DNA of 64,000 nucleotides from Vitreoscilla sp. Lineage in GTDB: Bacteria; Pseudomonadota; Gammaproteobacteria; Burkholderiales; Neisseriaceae. Positions within the stretch are counted from its first letter, which is position 1. Every line of letters starts with the position of its first letter. Position numbers and translations under genes: made by a program. Below the pieces are notes generated by a model. The model searched no databases and was not told where the DNA came from. It saw only the letters and a program-made list of their open reading frames with translations. Location of the stretch: contig JASLFS010000001.1 in assembly GCA_030150505.1 (NCBI GenBank), positions 62,001-126,000 on the forward strand, written 5' to 3'. Positions 25,298-34,377 of the stretch are shown piece after piece.

Positions 25298-27010
25298 TCA
25301 TTGTTCAACTAAGGCAAAAATTCTTTGGATGCCTTCTGTTAAGGCCGCAATAAATTGTTGGGTTTTTTCAGAATGTGCTTTTTTATAGGTTAATAAAAAG
25401 CGAATGCCATCACGATAACTTTGATAATAAATAGCATAACCTTCATCCATGGCTGGAATGAATCCCACATCACGGACAACGCCGTTATCGCCTAAAGTCG
25501 TGGTTGATAGAAAATCAGTGGTTATTTTTTGATATCCAATATCATCAAATAAGGCAGATTGAATATTGAGTTTTTGTGCCATATTGGACAAACCCATTAA
25601 ATGCCGATTAACACCATGCCCTTGCTTGCATGCTTTAATGCGCTCTCGGTGTTCTGCTTCAGCTGTTAAAAAGAACTCTTTTAGTTGAGCTTGCTCGCTT
25701 TTTGGGTGGTCTTCTTGCAATAATAAATGAACAAAATGCACAGATTGGCTGGATACTGGGCGCACACATTCCGTTCTACCAGACTGAAATTCACGCATAT
25801 CAACAGCTTCATACACATTGTTAATTTGATTGAATGTTTTTTGCATTGCATATTGCAGTGCAAATTGAATGGCAGCATCTTTGCTAAAGCGAATATAGTT
25901 TGAAGCAGGTTTGAGTGGGATATCTAATGAAGTTTGTTTATATTCAGCTGCTTTTTTTTGATAAGAAGCTGATGTTTCTAACAAAGCTTGTTGAGTGGCA
26001 TCGCTATGTACCCAGTCTATTTTGTCGATGGGAATAACGCCATCGGTACCCTGTAAGCCTGCTTGTAAATTGGCAGTTGCTTTTTGATGAATTTCAACCA
26101 AGGTTCCGGCATCTTCATAGGTGTGTTCAACATGGTGTTGAATTTGCCCTGTTTGTAGATTATAGAGGTAGCTGAGGGGTTTATAAGCCCAGAAATGTTC
26201 GCCAAAAGTGGCTTCAAAGGCTGATTCTATATAGCTAAGATCGGCTTCAATGAAAGTAATCGCAAAAAGAGCTCGATTAATGGCATCGAATGCATGTTGA
26301 TTTTCTGAATGAATGCATAATTGTTCCAGAATTTCACTGGCTTCATTATTTTCAGCGTAGCTAAGTGAGTGAAAATAAGGTTGAGGTGCATCCGTTGTTT
26401 GTTGGTCAATCTGCTTGAGCGCTTTTTTTATGGCATTAGGCGAGTATATTGTGCCTGCTTCATCTAATACTGGCATTAGATAAGTGTGATTTTTCCAGAT
26501 GATGGCAATGTGGCGAGAGGTGCTTAAGTCGTCATTAATAAAATAGCGGTCAATGTCTTTTTGTGGAATACGAGATGCGCCTTTTAAGATTGATAGCTGT
26601 TCAAAGCACAGTTTGTCTCCTCTTGGAGAATAAGATTCATGGTAAGCGCCAGAGAAATAATCTGCGTGAACTTTGGCTTGGGCTGCAATAAAGTGCGCCG
26701 CTTGGTTTAAAGTTCCATCAATTTTTTCTAAATCCTTAAAAATAAGTTCTAAGGATACGTTTGCTCCAAGTGCTGCTGGTGTTCGGCCTTGGAGGTAGCT
26801 TTTTCGCCAATCATCAATGAGCCAGCTAGATTCTTTTTTTTCGGCTGCAAAGTTTTGTAAGTGCTGTTGTAGCTGAGGACCTTCTTGTTGTTCAAAATGA
26901 TGAATGATTGCCGAGGTTTTTTGGAAATCGGCATCACTTAAGTGGGGTTTAACCCAGAGGCGATACCGATTCAAGGTTTCTGTTAAAGATGGGACAGGTA
27001 ATAGCTTCAT
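25298..27010 (-). CDS. Choline/carnitine O-acyltransferase family enzyme
   Basis: Transfers acyl groups between CoA and a hydroxylated amine such as carnitine. 570 aa, near the length of animal carnitine acetyltransferase. The order of motifs matches the family: N-terminal LPVPSLTETLNRYR, catalytic His296 in VEHTYEDAGTLVEI, the FQSGRTECVRPVSSQSV block that binds the substrate carboxylate, CoA-contact KQGHGVNRHLMGL, and FLSTTTLG near the end. Ribosome site AAGGAAA lies 6 bases upstream of the ATG. A stand-alone gene with its own terminator. Such enzymes are common in eukaryotes and patchy in bacteria. The acyl chain length and the acceptor (carnitine or choline) cannot be read with certainty. 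Confidence 0.88.
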   Translation of the reverse strand: MKLLPVPSLTETLNRYRLWVKPHLSDADFQKTSAIIHHFEQQEGPQLQQHLQNFAAEKKESSWLIDDWRKSYLQGRTPAALGANVSLELIFKDLEKIDGTLNQAAHFIAAQAKVHADYFSGAYHESYSPRGDKLCFEQLSILKGASRIPQKDIDRYFINDDLSTSRHIAIIWKNHTYLMPVLDEAGTIYSPNAIKKALKQIDQQTTDAPQPYFHSLSYAENNEASEILEQLCIHSENQHAFDAINRALFAITFIEADLSYIESAFEATFGEHFWAYKPLSYLYNLQTGQIQHHVEHTYEDAGTLVEIHQKATANLQAGLQGTDGVIPIDKIDWVHSDATQQALLETSASYQKKAAEYKQTSLDIPLKPASNYIRFSKDAAIQFALQYAMQKTFNQINNVYEAVDMREFQSGRTECVRPVSSQSVHFVHLLLQEDHPKSEQAQLKEFFLTAEAEHRERIKACKQGHGVNRHLMGLSNMAQKLNIQSALFDDIGYQKITTDFLSTTTLGDNGVVRDVGFIPAMDEGYAIYYQSYRDGIRFLLTYKKAHSEKTQQFIAALTEGIQRIFALVEQ

Positions 27011-27054
27011 TATGTTTCCTTTTCTTTAATAGATTAAATAGACATGTCAGTATA

Positions 27055-27105
27055 TAAGATATTGTTAAACTTATGAAATCGACAATGGAACGTGATAATA
27101 TCTTA
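27055..27105. promoter_or_regulatory. Inverted repeat in divergent promoter region
   Basis: TAAGATATT (27055-27063) and AATATCTTA (27097-27105), perfect 9-bp arms 33 bases apart, between the divergent acyltransferase and endopeptidase genes. Possibly an operator pair; otherwise nothing recognised in this 170-base gap. Confidence 0.3.
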
Positions 27106-27180
27106 CATTGGATGGTTCTGTGTTGATCATTCTTATTTATCCATGAATGTTGCAGATGTTTAAAGAGAGTTATTTGTAAA

Positions 27181-28500
27181 ATGATGTTGCAAGGTTTAAG
27201 TCGTTTATTAGAAAAAATGCCTTTTTTAAAAAGTCGCCGTAGCCAATGGTTGGCTTTTGGTTTAATTCCTTGTTTGGGAATTTTAAGCGCGAGTGCTGTT
27301 GTTGGCACGAAACAGGTAGGTGATGGGCCTGAGTTTACCCGTATTATTGAAAACTTGCCTTTACCTGAATTTAAAGTACAACAACAAGATGCTTTATATT
27401 GGCTTGAGCATGAAGTTAAAGTAGGCGATACATTTAGCAGTTTTTTAGCTGAGCAAGGCGTGTCGCCTGAAGAAAGTAAACAGCTGATTAGTCAGCATTT
27501 TAAAGGTCATTCACCACGATTGCATGCTGGGCAGTTGATTAGCATACAGTTTAATCAAAATAATGAATTGCAGGCGTTACAGTTTTTCCAAGATGATGAG
27601 GATGGTGAGAAAAACCTAGTTGCTTTGGAAAAACAAGATAATCAATGGCAAGCGACTAAAGACATTGCTGATACTGAAACCATTGTGACTTTGCGTGCGA
27701 TAACTGTGCAAACTTCGGCTCGTGGCGCTTTGGCTCGTTCTGGCGTGCCTGTTGAAATTCGTGAAACCATTAATGAATTATTCAGTGATAAATTTTCATT
27801 GGATAATTTAAAAGAAGGCGATGCTGTTCGTGTTTTGTTTGAAAATCACTATTTCCGTGGGCAACCAATAGCGACTGGTAATATTCAAGCGATTGAAGTT
27901 CGACATCAAGGAAAAATTTATCAAGCTTATTATTTTGAGCATGGCGAAGATAGTGGTGCATTTTATGATGCAAAAGGTCGCCCATTAAGCAAAGGTTTTA
28001 CAGTTAAACCTGTGGAATATAAGCGCATTAGTTCGCCATTTGGTATGCGTTATCATCCGATTTTACAAGTATGGAAAAGCCATTCTGGGATTGACTATGC
28101 TGCACCCACTGGTACGCCCGTTATTGCTCCTGCAGTTGGTGTGATTGAAGAAGTTGGCGTTAAAGGTGGTTATGGTAATGCCATCGTTTTACGTCATCGT
28201 GATAGCTTACAAACTTTGTATGGCCATTTAAGTGCTTTTGCTGCTGGCATGCGACCAGGTAAAACGGTTCAACCTGGGGATGTCATCGGTTTTGTTGGTG
28301 CGACTGGACGGGCAACCGGACCTCATTTGCATTATGAAGTGCGAGTGAATGGACAGGCTGTGAATCCTGCGACTGCTGCATTGCCAGTGCGAGAATTGGC
28401 AAAGGATGAATTAGTGCCTTTCCAAGCCATGCAACGAGCGGATGATCAACGATTTGCACAAGTTCGACATTTGAGAATCATGGTTTCACAATTGGATTAA
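27181..28500 (+). CDS. M23 murein DD-endopeptidase, MepM-like
   Basis: Cleaves peptide cross-links in peptidoglycan. 439 aa. N-terminal membrane anchor (about 23-40), an OapA/LysM-like domain (about 75-125, GDTFSSFLAEQGVSPEES), a middle domain, and a C-terminal LytM/M23 domain (about 280-390). All zinc and catalytic residues are present: HSGIDYA (H and D), LYGHL and HLHYEVRVNG. It resembles E. coli MepM (YebA) and the neisserial M23 endopeptidase. Monocistronic, with its own terminator. Confidence 0.9.
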   Translation: MMLQGLSRLLEKMPFLKSRRSQWLAFGLIPCLGILSASAVVGTKQVGDGPEFTRIIENLPLPEFKVQQQDALYWLEHEVKVGDTFSSFLAEQGVSPEESKQLISQHFKGHSPRLHAGQLISIQFNQNNELQALQFFQDDEDGEKNLVALEKQDNQWQATKDIADTETIVTLRAITVQTSARGALARSGVPVEIRETINELFSDKFSLDNLKEGDAVRVLFENHYFRGQPIATGNIQAIEVRHQGKIYQAYYFEHGEDSGAFYDAKGRPLSKGFTVKPVEYKRISSPFGMRYHPILQVWKSHSGIDYAAPTGTPVIAPAVGVIEEVGVKGGYGNAIVLRHRDSLQTLYGHLSAFAAGMRPGKTVQPGDVIGFVGATGRATGPHLHYEVRVNGQAVNPATAALPVRELAKDELVPFQAMQRADDQRFAQVRHLRIMVSQLD

Positions 28501-28528
28501 CATTGTTTTCCATTTTGAAATGATAAAT

Positions 28529-28562
28529 AAAAAGCCATCTTAATATTGAGATGGCTTTTTAT
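28529..28562 (+). terminator. Intrinsic terminator after the M23 gene
   Basis: 12-bp stem AAAAAGCCATCT / AGATGGCTTTTT with an 8-base loop and U-tract. Confidence 0.88.
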
Positions 28563-28635
28563 TGTTTGGTGTTTAATGAAAAGGCATAAATAATGTTATG
28601 CTTCTATCTTTGTTTTTTTACGTTTATGGGTTGTT

Positions 28636-30933
28636 ATGAATATCGTTGATAAGATTGCCACGCAACTAGGAGTGCGTGCAGCTCAGGTAGATGCTGCTGT
28701 TGGTTTGTTAGATGATGGTGCGACCGTTCCATTTGTTGCCCGTTATCGCAAAGAAGTGACTGGTGGATTGGACGATTCACAGCTACGGACTTTAGCGGAG
28801 CGTTTGCAATATTTGCGTGAGGTTGTTGAGCGTCAAGCAACGATTATTAAAAGTATTTCTGAGCAGGATAAGCTAACTGATGAGTTAAAAACATTGATTT
28901 TAGCGACGGATAATAAAACTGTTTTAGAAGACATTTATTTGCCTTATAAGCCCAAACGAAGAACCAAGGCACAAATTGCCAAGGAAGCTGGTTTAGAAGG
29001 CTTGGCTGATGAATTATTAAATCATCCCAACCTTATTCCTGAGGAGAAAGCTGAGCAGTTTGTTGATGCGGACAAAGGTGTGGTTGACGTTAAAGCTGCG
29101 TTAGATGGCGCCCGTGCCATTTTGATGGAACGATTTGCAGAAGATGCAGAATTAATTGGTTTATTGCGTGATCGTTTATGGGCTGTGGGCGAAGTTAAAA
29201 GCACAGTGGTGGTTGGTAAAGAACAAGAAGCCAGTAAGTTTGCAGATTATTTTAATTATCAGGAACCCATTCAAAGTGTGCCATCGCATCGTGCTTTAGC
29301 AATTATGCGTGGTAGAAATGAGGGTTTACTGCAAATTTCTTTGCTGTATCAAGATGAAAACTTGCCCATAACGCATATTAGTGAGTTTGAAGAAAAGATT
29401 GCGAAGCGCTTTGACATTGAAGATTTAGGGCGTGCTGCGGACAAATGGCTAAGAGATACCGTGCGTTTAACATGGCGTGCGAAGATTTATTTATCTCTTG
29501 AATTGGATGCGTTTAATCGCTTAAAAGACAGCGCTGATGCAGGTGCTATTCAGGTGTTTGCTAGTAATCTAAAAGATTTACTTTTGGCTGCTCCTGCTGG
29601 ACGTTTGTGTACCTTGGGTTTGGACCCAGGCTTACGAACAGGCGTGAAAGTTGCTGTGGTTGATGATACGGGTAAATTATTGGATACCGCTACTATTTAT
29701 CCTCATGTTCCTCGCAATGACTGGACCGGTAGCTTGGCAACATTGGCTGGCTTGGTTAAGAAGCATGGGATTGAATTGATAGCCATTGGTAATGGTACGG
29801 CAAGTCGTGAAACTGATAAGTTAGCCGCTGAACTAATTAAAGGTATGCCTGAGGCTAGATTACATAAATTGGTGGTTAGTGAGGCAGGCGCTTCGGTTTA
29901 TTCTGCTTCAGAATTCGCTGCTAAAGAATTTCCTGAATTGGATGTGTCTTTGCGTGGTGCAGTTTCAATTGCCCGTCGTTTGCAAGATCCATTGGCAGAG
30001 TTGGTGAAGATTGATCCTAAATCCATTGGTGTGGGTCAGTATCAGCATGATGTGAACCAAAGTGCGCTGGTAAAAAGCCTAGATGCTGTGGTTGAAGATT
30101 GTGTGAATGCTGTTGGTGTGGATGTTAATATGGCATCGATTCCATTATTGGCTCGTATTTCGGGTTTAAATCAAACATTAGCGACCAATATTGTGGAATA
30201 TCGAGATGAAAATGGTGCTTTTGTGAGCCGAAAAGCATTATTAAAAGTGCCTCGTTTAGGGCCGAAAACATTTGAACAAGCGGCAGGTTTTTTACGCATT
30301 CAAAATGGCAAAGAGCCGTTAGATGCATCTGCTGTTCATCCAGAGGCTTATCCTGTGGTTGAGAAAATGTTGAAAAAAACAGGCTTAAAAGGTGCTGAGT
30401 TAATCGCAAATAGCCAAGTGATTAAGGGCTTGAAACCCACAGAATTTATTGATGATACTTTTGGTTTACCAACGATTATGGATATTTTGTCGGAATTAGA
30501 AAAGCCCGGTCGAGATCCACGTGGTGAATTCCAAACGGCAACTTTTGCCGATGGCGTTGATGATATTAAAGATTTAACGGCTGGCATGATTTTAGAAGGT
30601 GTTGTGAGCAATGTTGCTCAGTTTGGTGCCTTTGTGGACATTGGCGTTCATCAGGATGGTTTGGTGCATATTTCTGCATTGGCTAGCCGTTATGTTGCCG
30701 ATCCTCGTGATGTGGTGAAGGCGGGCGATGTTGTGAAGGTGAAGGTCATGGAGGTTGATGTGGCTCGCAAGCGTATTGGTTTAAGCATGCGTTTGGACGA
30801 TGAAGTTGGTGTGGCATCTGTCTCTCGTGGAGCTGAGAAAAAACCAGCTGCATCTAGAAAACCAGCTGAGCATCGAAATCAGCAGCCTGTTAATTCAGCC
30901 ATGGCGGATGCATTTTCGAAATTAAAGCGGTAA
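28636..30933 (+). CDS. tex: Transcription accessory protein Tex
   Basis: Nucleic-acid-binding protein associated with transcription. 765 aa, full length. N-terminal helical region with VPFVARYRKEVTGGLDD, a YqgF/RNase H-like domain (TLGLDPGLRTGVKVAVVDDTG, about 330-450), helix-hairpin-helix motifs (about 500-590, RISGLNQTLATNIVEYRDENG), and a C-terminal S1 domain (about 645-720, GMILEGVVSNVAQFGAFVDI). No strong ribosome site before the ATG. Confidence 0.95.
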   Translation: MNIVDKIATQLGVRAAQVDAAVGLLDDGATVPFVARYRKEVTGGLDDSQLRTLAERLQYLREVVERQATIIKSISEQDKLTDELKTLILATDNKTVLEDIYLPYKPKRRTKAQIAKEAGLEGLADELLNHPNLIPEEKAEQFVDADKGVVDVKAALDGARAILMERFAEDAELIGLLRDRLWAVGEVKSTVVVGKEQEASKFADYFNYQEPIQSVPSHRALAIMRGRNEGLLQISLLYQDENLPITHISEFEEKIAKRFDIEDLGRAADKWLRDTVRLTWRAKIYLSLELDAFNRLKDSADAGAIQVFASNLKDLLLAAPAGRLCTLGLDPGLRTGVKVAVVDDTGKLLDTATIYPHVPRNDWTGSLATLAGLVKKHGIELIAIGNGTASRETDKLAAELIKGMPEARLHKLVVSEAGASVYSASEFAAKEFPELDVSLRGAVSIARRLQDPLAELVKIDPKSIGVGQYQHDVNQSALVKSLDAVVEDCVNAVGVDVNMASIPLLARISGLNQTLATNIVEYRDENGAFVSRKALLKVPRLGPKTFEQAAGFLRIQNGKEPLDASAVHPEAYPVVEKMLKKTGLKGAELIANSQVIKGLKPTEFIDDTFGLPTIMDILSELEKPGRDPRGEFQTATFADGVDDIKDLTAGMILEGVVSNVAQFGAFVDIGVHQDGLVHISALASRYVADPRDVVKAGDVVKVKVMEVDVARKRIGLSMRLDDEVGVASVSRGAEKKPAASRKPAEHRNQQPVNSAMADAFSKLKR

Positions 30934-30950
30934 TTGATTTGTTTGAATAT

Positions 30951-30985
30951 AAAAAAGGTTTTCAGGCTGCCTGAAAACCTTTTTT
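30951..30985. terminator. DUS-containing bidirectional terminator tex / ptsI
   Basis: 16-bp perfect stem (30951-30966 and 30970-30985) around a 3-base centre, flanked by A6 and T6. A single exact DUS (30964-30975) supplies the centre because AGG-CTG-CCT is itself self-complementary. Confidence 0.88.
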
Positions 30986-31000
30986 TATGATGATTTTGGG

Positions 31001-32770
31001 TTAGTTTATTGTTTTTTCTTTGTGTTCAGAACAGTCAATGCATTCGATTTCATTCATTTTTTGTAGCAAGATATCAATTTTATCAGGATCATCATTTCTC
31101 AATACCCTTTGTGCTCTATTTTCTACTTCATTGATATTGGTATTTAGAATAATATTTTTGACCGTCAAAATATGGGATGGATGCATTGAAAAACGACGTA
31201 AGCCCATGCTAAGCAGCAGGCGAGCGAGTTTTGCATCGCCAGCCATTTCACCACAAATTGAAACATCTTTGCCCAAACGATTGGCTGTACGAATAATGTG
31301 GTTTACCAGTTTAAGAACAGCAGGATGGGCTGGTTGATACAAATAACTGACGCTGTCATCGCTGCGGTCAACAGCCAATGTGTATTGGATTAAGTCATTG
31401 GTACCAATGGAGATAAAGTCCAAATGTTTCAGCAGGGCATTAACGCTCAGGGCGGCTGAGGGAATTTCAATCATGGCGCCGATGTGCATGTTTTCATTGA
31501 ACTCGATGTTTTCATCTCGCAATTGTGCTTTGACTGTTTCGAGGTGCCCTAAAGCTTGTTTCAGTTCTGTCACTGAGCTAATCATGGGCCACATCATGTT
31601 GATTTGTCCGTGGGCGCTGGCTCGTAAAATAGCGCGCATTTGTGTGCGGAACATCACAGGTTCTGCTAAGCAAAGGCGAATGCCAGTTAAACCGAGGGCT
31701 GGATTTAAGGCTGCGTTGTGATCAAACCAACGTGGATTTTTATCAACGCCTAAATCAATGGTTCGCACGGTAACGTGCTTGCCTTTCATTTTTTTGATAA
31801 CGGAAGAATAGACATCGTATTGTTCTTCTTCGCTAGGCATGACATCACGGTTCATGAACATGAATTCTGAACGGAACAGGCCAATGCCATCAGCAGCAAC
31901 TTTGTTTACTTGGGAAATATCTTGGGTTGATTCGATATTGGCCATGATTTGTACTGCAGTGCCATCTAATGTGGTTGCTGTGGTGTTTTTAAGTTTAGTT
32001 AGCTGGCGTTTTTGACTGCGGTAAGCTCTGGCTCGTTTGCGGTATTCCGTGAGTATTTTGTCGTCAGGCTGAACGATTAATACGCCATCGATGCCATCAA
32101 CGATAACCCAATCATCTTCCACAAGAAGTTCACGTGCATTATGTAGGGCGATGACAGAAGGGATATCTAAGCTACGTCCTAAAATGGCCATGTGGCTTGT
32201 CGGTCCGCCAACATCCGTGACAAAGGCGGCAATGCGGTTATCTTTAAAGAGGACAGTATCGGCAGGAGAAATGTCGTGGGCAATTAAGATGGTTTCTTCA
32301 AATAAATTTGTTGGACCAAATTCTAAGTCTAAACCGCGTAAGCTGCTAAAAATTCGTTCAACAACTTGCAACATATCTTGTTTACGTTGTCGTAAATATT
32401 CATCATCAATGGCATCGAATTGTTCAACTAAGCGATCCGCTTGTAATTTTAATGCCCATTCCGCGTTGACTTTGTATTCTTTAATGATATCGACTGGTTC
32501 TCTAGAAAGAGAAACGTCAGCAAGCAACATTAAATGAAGTGAAATAAAAGCACCTAATTCTGTGGGTGCATTTTCAGGGATGTTGCTACGAAGCTTTTCA
32601 AGTTGACGACGAGTTTCTTTAATTGCTTGCACGTAACGTTCCGATTCGGCAGCAAGCTCATTCTCTTCTATTGAATAATGAGGAACATCATCCATACTTT
32701 GTTGTAATAGATGTGCTCGACCGATAGCGATTCCGCCACCAATGGGAATTCCATGCAAGACAAAACTCAT
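31001..32770 (-). CDS. ptsI: PTS enzyme I (PEP-protein phosphotransferase)
   Basis: Takes phosphate from phosphoenolpyruvate and passes it to HPr. 589 aa. Phosphohistidine in GGPTSHMAILGRSLDIPSV (about residue 196), PEP-binding barrel with EFMFMNRDVMPSE, and Cys in the SICGEMAGD active-site segment. Distal gene of EIIA-HPr-EI, 3 bases after ptsH. No permease (EIIC) gene is near. Confidence 0.95.
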   Translation of the reverse strand: MSFVLHGIPIGGGIAIGRAHLLQQSMDDVPHYSIEENELAAESERYVQAIKETRRQLEKLRSNIPENAPTELGAFISLHLMLLADVSLSREPVDIIKEYKVNAEWALKLQADRLVEQFDAIDDEYLRQRKQDMLQVVERIFSSLRGLDLEFGPTNLFEETILIAHDISPADTVLFKDNRIAAFVTDVGGPTSHMAILGRSLDIPSVIALHNARELLVEDDWVIVDGIDGVLIVQPDDKILTEYRKRARAYRSQKRQLTKLKNTTATTLDGTAVQIMANIESTQDISQVNKVAADGIGLFRSEFMFMNRDVMPSEEEQYDVYSSVIKKMKGKHVTVRTIDLGVDKNPRWFDHNAALNPALGLTGIRLCLAEPVMFRTQMRAILRASAHGQINMMWPMISSVTELKQALGHLETVKAQLRDENIEFNENMHIGAMIEIPSAALSVNALLKHLDFISIGTNDLIQYTLAVDRSDDSVSYLYQPAHPAVLKLVNHIIRTANRLGKDVSICGEMAGDAKLARLLLSMGLRRFSMHPSHILTVKNIILNTNINEVENRAQRVLRNDDPDKIDILLQKMNEIECIDCSEHKEKTIN

Positions 32771-32773
32771 GCT

Positions 32774-33043
32774 CTATTCACCTTCGTCAAAATAGTTGTT
32801 AATTAACTCACTTAGTGCATGCATGGCTTTTTCTTCATCTGAGCCATTGGTTTCTATTGAAATGGTTGTGCCTTTTGCAGCTGCTAGCATCATTAAACCC
32901 ATAATGCTTTTGCCATTAACACGTTTGTCATTTCGACTAACCCAAATGTCAGATTTAAATTGGCTTGCTAGTTGAGTAAATTTACTTGATGCTCTGGCGT
33001 GTAGACCCAATTTATTTATAATTTCAATGTTTTGTTTTATCAT
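32774..33043 (-). CDS. ptsH: Phosphocarrier protein HPr
   Basis: 89 aa. His15 in LGLHARASS is the phosphorelay site. Ser46 in VNGKSIMGLMML is the HPr-kinase site, so a kinase-type control (HprK) is likely encoded elsewhere. The ATG overlaps the EIIA stop by 4 bases. Confidence 0.95.
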   Translation of the reverse strand: MIKQNIEIINKLGLHARASSKFTQLASQFKSDIWVSRNDKRVNGKSIMGLMMLAAAKGTTISIETNGSDEEKAMHALSELINNYFDEGE

Positions 33044-33450
33044 AATTGTTGTAGTGAAGCTAAATTAATTTCAATAATCCCGTTGGTTGCCGCTTGTTTT
33101 ACAGATTGGGCAAAATGAGGTAAATCGTCGCTCGTTACTGAATCTTGAATCGCTTTAACCATCATCGGGGCGTTTAAACCTGTCAGTAAGACTACTTGTG
33201 AGTCTTTAATGAGTTTGTTCGCAATATTAAATGGCGTAGCGCCAAAAATATCGGTTAATAATAATACTCCAGAACCCTTATTGACTTCATCTATCAAGTG
33301 CATTGCTTGTTGTAAAACAACGTCAGGGTTGTCATTTTTATCTACATTGAGTAGACGTAAGTTATCAGGGGCTTGCCCAAAAAAATGACAAGCCAAAGAG
33401 TTGAAAGCATGACCTAGGGATTCATGGGTAATCACCAGTAAACCAATCAT
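33040..33450 (-). CDS. PTS EIIA component, mannose family
   Basis: 136 aa. Active-site His9 in LLVITHESLGHAF and the LTDIFGATPFNIANKL turn identify the EIIA-Man (ManX N-domain) fold. In Beta-proteobacteria this protein, HPr and EI form a phosphorelay without EIIB or EIIC, thought to serve regulation rather than sugar uptake. First gene of the three, with AAAGGATG upstream of the ATG. Confidence 0.92.
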   Translation of the reverse strand: MIGLLVITHESLGHAFNSLACHFFGQAPDNLRLLNVDKNDNPDVVLQQAMHLIDEVNKGSGVLLLTDIFGATPFNIANKLIKDSQVVLLTGLNAPMMVKAIQDSVTSDDLPHFAQSVKQAATNGIIEINLASLQQL

Positions 33451-33500
33451 AATGCTGACATCCTTTTTTTACTACATGTTTTAATATGATAATTTAAATA

Positions 33501-33530
33501 AGGCTGCCTGAATATGGATTCAGGCAGCCT
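33501..33530 (-). terminator. DUS inverted-repeat terminator of hpt
   Basis: Exact DUS at 33501-33512 and its reverse complement at 33519-33530, with a 6-base loop. It lies downstream of hpt on the minus strand; the flanks are AT-rich. Confidence 0.78.
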
Positions 33531-33564
33531 TTATTTTTAAATACTAATACCAAGTTGTCGCTAT

Positions 33565-34116
33565 TTACTTTAATGCATAAATAGCCGGTAAGTTACGCCA
33601 TGCGCCGCTTACATCCATGCCATAACCAAATACATATCGGTCTGGGACATCGATACCAACATAATCAGCTGCTAAAGGTTTTTCTTTGGCAATTAATTTG
33701 TTGGCAAAAACGGCACTGCGGCACGATGCTGCACCAAGAGACATGACTTGTTCAATAATGGCTGCCATGGTGTGTCCTTCATCTAGGATATCGTCCAGAA
33801 TCAAAACATGACGACCTTCAACGCTTTTTTGTGGAGCGCGAAGCCAGTTGAAGTTTTTGTCACCATGCAGTTTCTCACCGTAACGGGAAACATGCACATA
33901 GTCAAAATCTAATGGGAAACGTAAAAGAGGTAAGAGTTTGCCGGTAAATACAACAGCGCCACCCATAACAGGTAGAACAACTGGATATTTATCACCCAAA
34001 TCTTTGGTAATTTCATCTGCTACACGTTGCAACTCTTGGTCACAAGTGGCTTCATCAAACAATAAGTCAGCATTATCTAATAATGCTTGAGTTTGTTCGC
34101 GGTTAGGCGTATTCAT
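33565..34116 (-). CDS. hpt: Hypoxanthine(-guanine) phosphoribosyltransferase
   Basis: Purine salvage: base plus PRPP to IMP/GMP. 183 aa. PRPP-binding motif HVLILDDILDEGHTMA (about residues 98-113), the VMGGAVVFTGKLLP loop and the C-terminal DVPDRYVFGYGMD aromatic contact. A stand-alone gene with its own promoter and DUS terminator. Confidence 0.9.
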   Translation of the reverse strand: MNTPNREQTQALLDNADLLFDEATCDQELQRVADEITKDLGDKYPVVLPVMGGAVVFTGKLLPLLRFPLDFDYVHVSRYGEKLHGDKNFNWLRAPQKSVEGRHVLILDDILDEGHTMAAIIEQVMSLGAASCRSAVFANKLIAKEKPLAADYVGIDVPDRYVFGYGMDVSGAWRNLPAIYALK

Positions 34117-34155
34117 GATTTATAACAAGATATATCACTAGTTTATCAAGACCAT

Positions 34156-34184
34156 ATTATAACGATAAAGCTGGCTTTTGGCTA
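34156..34184 (-). promoter_or_regulatory. hpt promoter
   Basis: On the minus strand, TAGCCA (34179-34184), 17-base spacer, perfect TATAAT (34156-34161); about 40 bases upstream of the hpt ATG. Confidence 0.6.
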
Positions 34185-34278
34185 AGGCTGTTGTGAAGTT
34201 TATTATTTGCGTTGGAAATATTGCATTATTTTGAATGACATTTGGCTAAATAGAATTTTTTTTTGATTTTAATTATTA

Positions 34279-34305
34279 ATAAGTAAATAGTTAATATTTA
34301 CTTAT
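34279..34305. promoter_or_regulatory. Perfect inverted repeat in cyd leader (candidate operator)
   Basis: ATAAGTAAATA - GTTAA - TATTTACTTAT, perfect 11-bp arms. A weak FNR-like sequence (TTGAT-N4-ATTAT, 8 of 10) sits just before it at 34263-34276. Part of the 377-base gap between hpt and cydP. No gene is seen in the gap. Confidence 0.45.
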
Positions 34306-34360
34306 CGGAATTTATTGTGATTAGCATGCTTTTTTATGAGCCATTGTAAGTGTTTTGGTC

Positions 34361-34377
34361 TGCGACATATTGTCGCA
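34361..34377 (+). promoter_or_regulatory. 17-bp palindrome upstream of cyd promoter (candidate activator site)
   Basis: TGCGACA-TAT-TGTCGCA, GC-richer than its surroundings. A perfect -10 TATAAT lies at 34417-34422 with no good -35 (CACGCA at 34394). This fits a promoter that needs an activator bound near -60. Confidence 0.45.

Noticed and set aside
31020..32537. Three + strand frames of 105-148 codons opposite ptsI
   Set aside because: ptsI is intact with all motifs; the antisense frames have no start signals or recognisable domains.
34263..34276. FNR-like site TTGAT-N4-ATTAT before cyd
   Set aside because: Only 8 of 10 bases match, the second half-site is poor, and it lies far from the likely promoter; kept only as a note.
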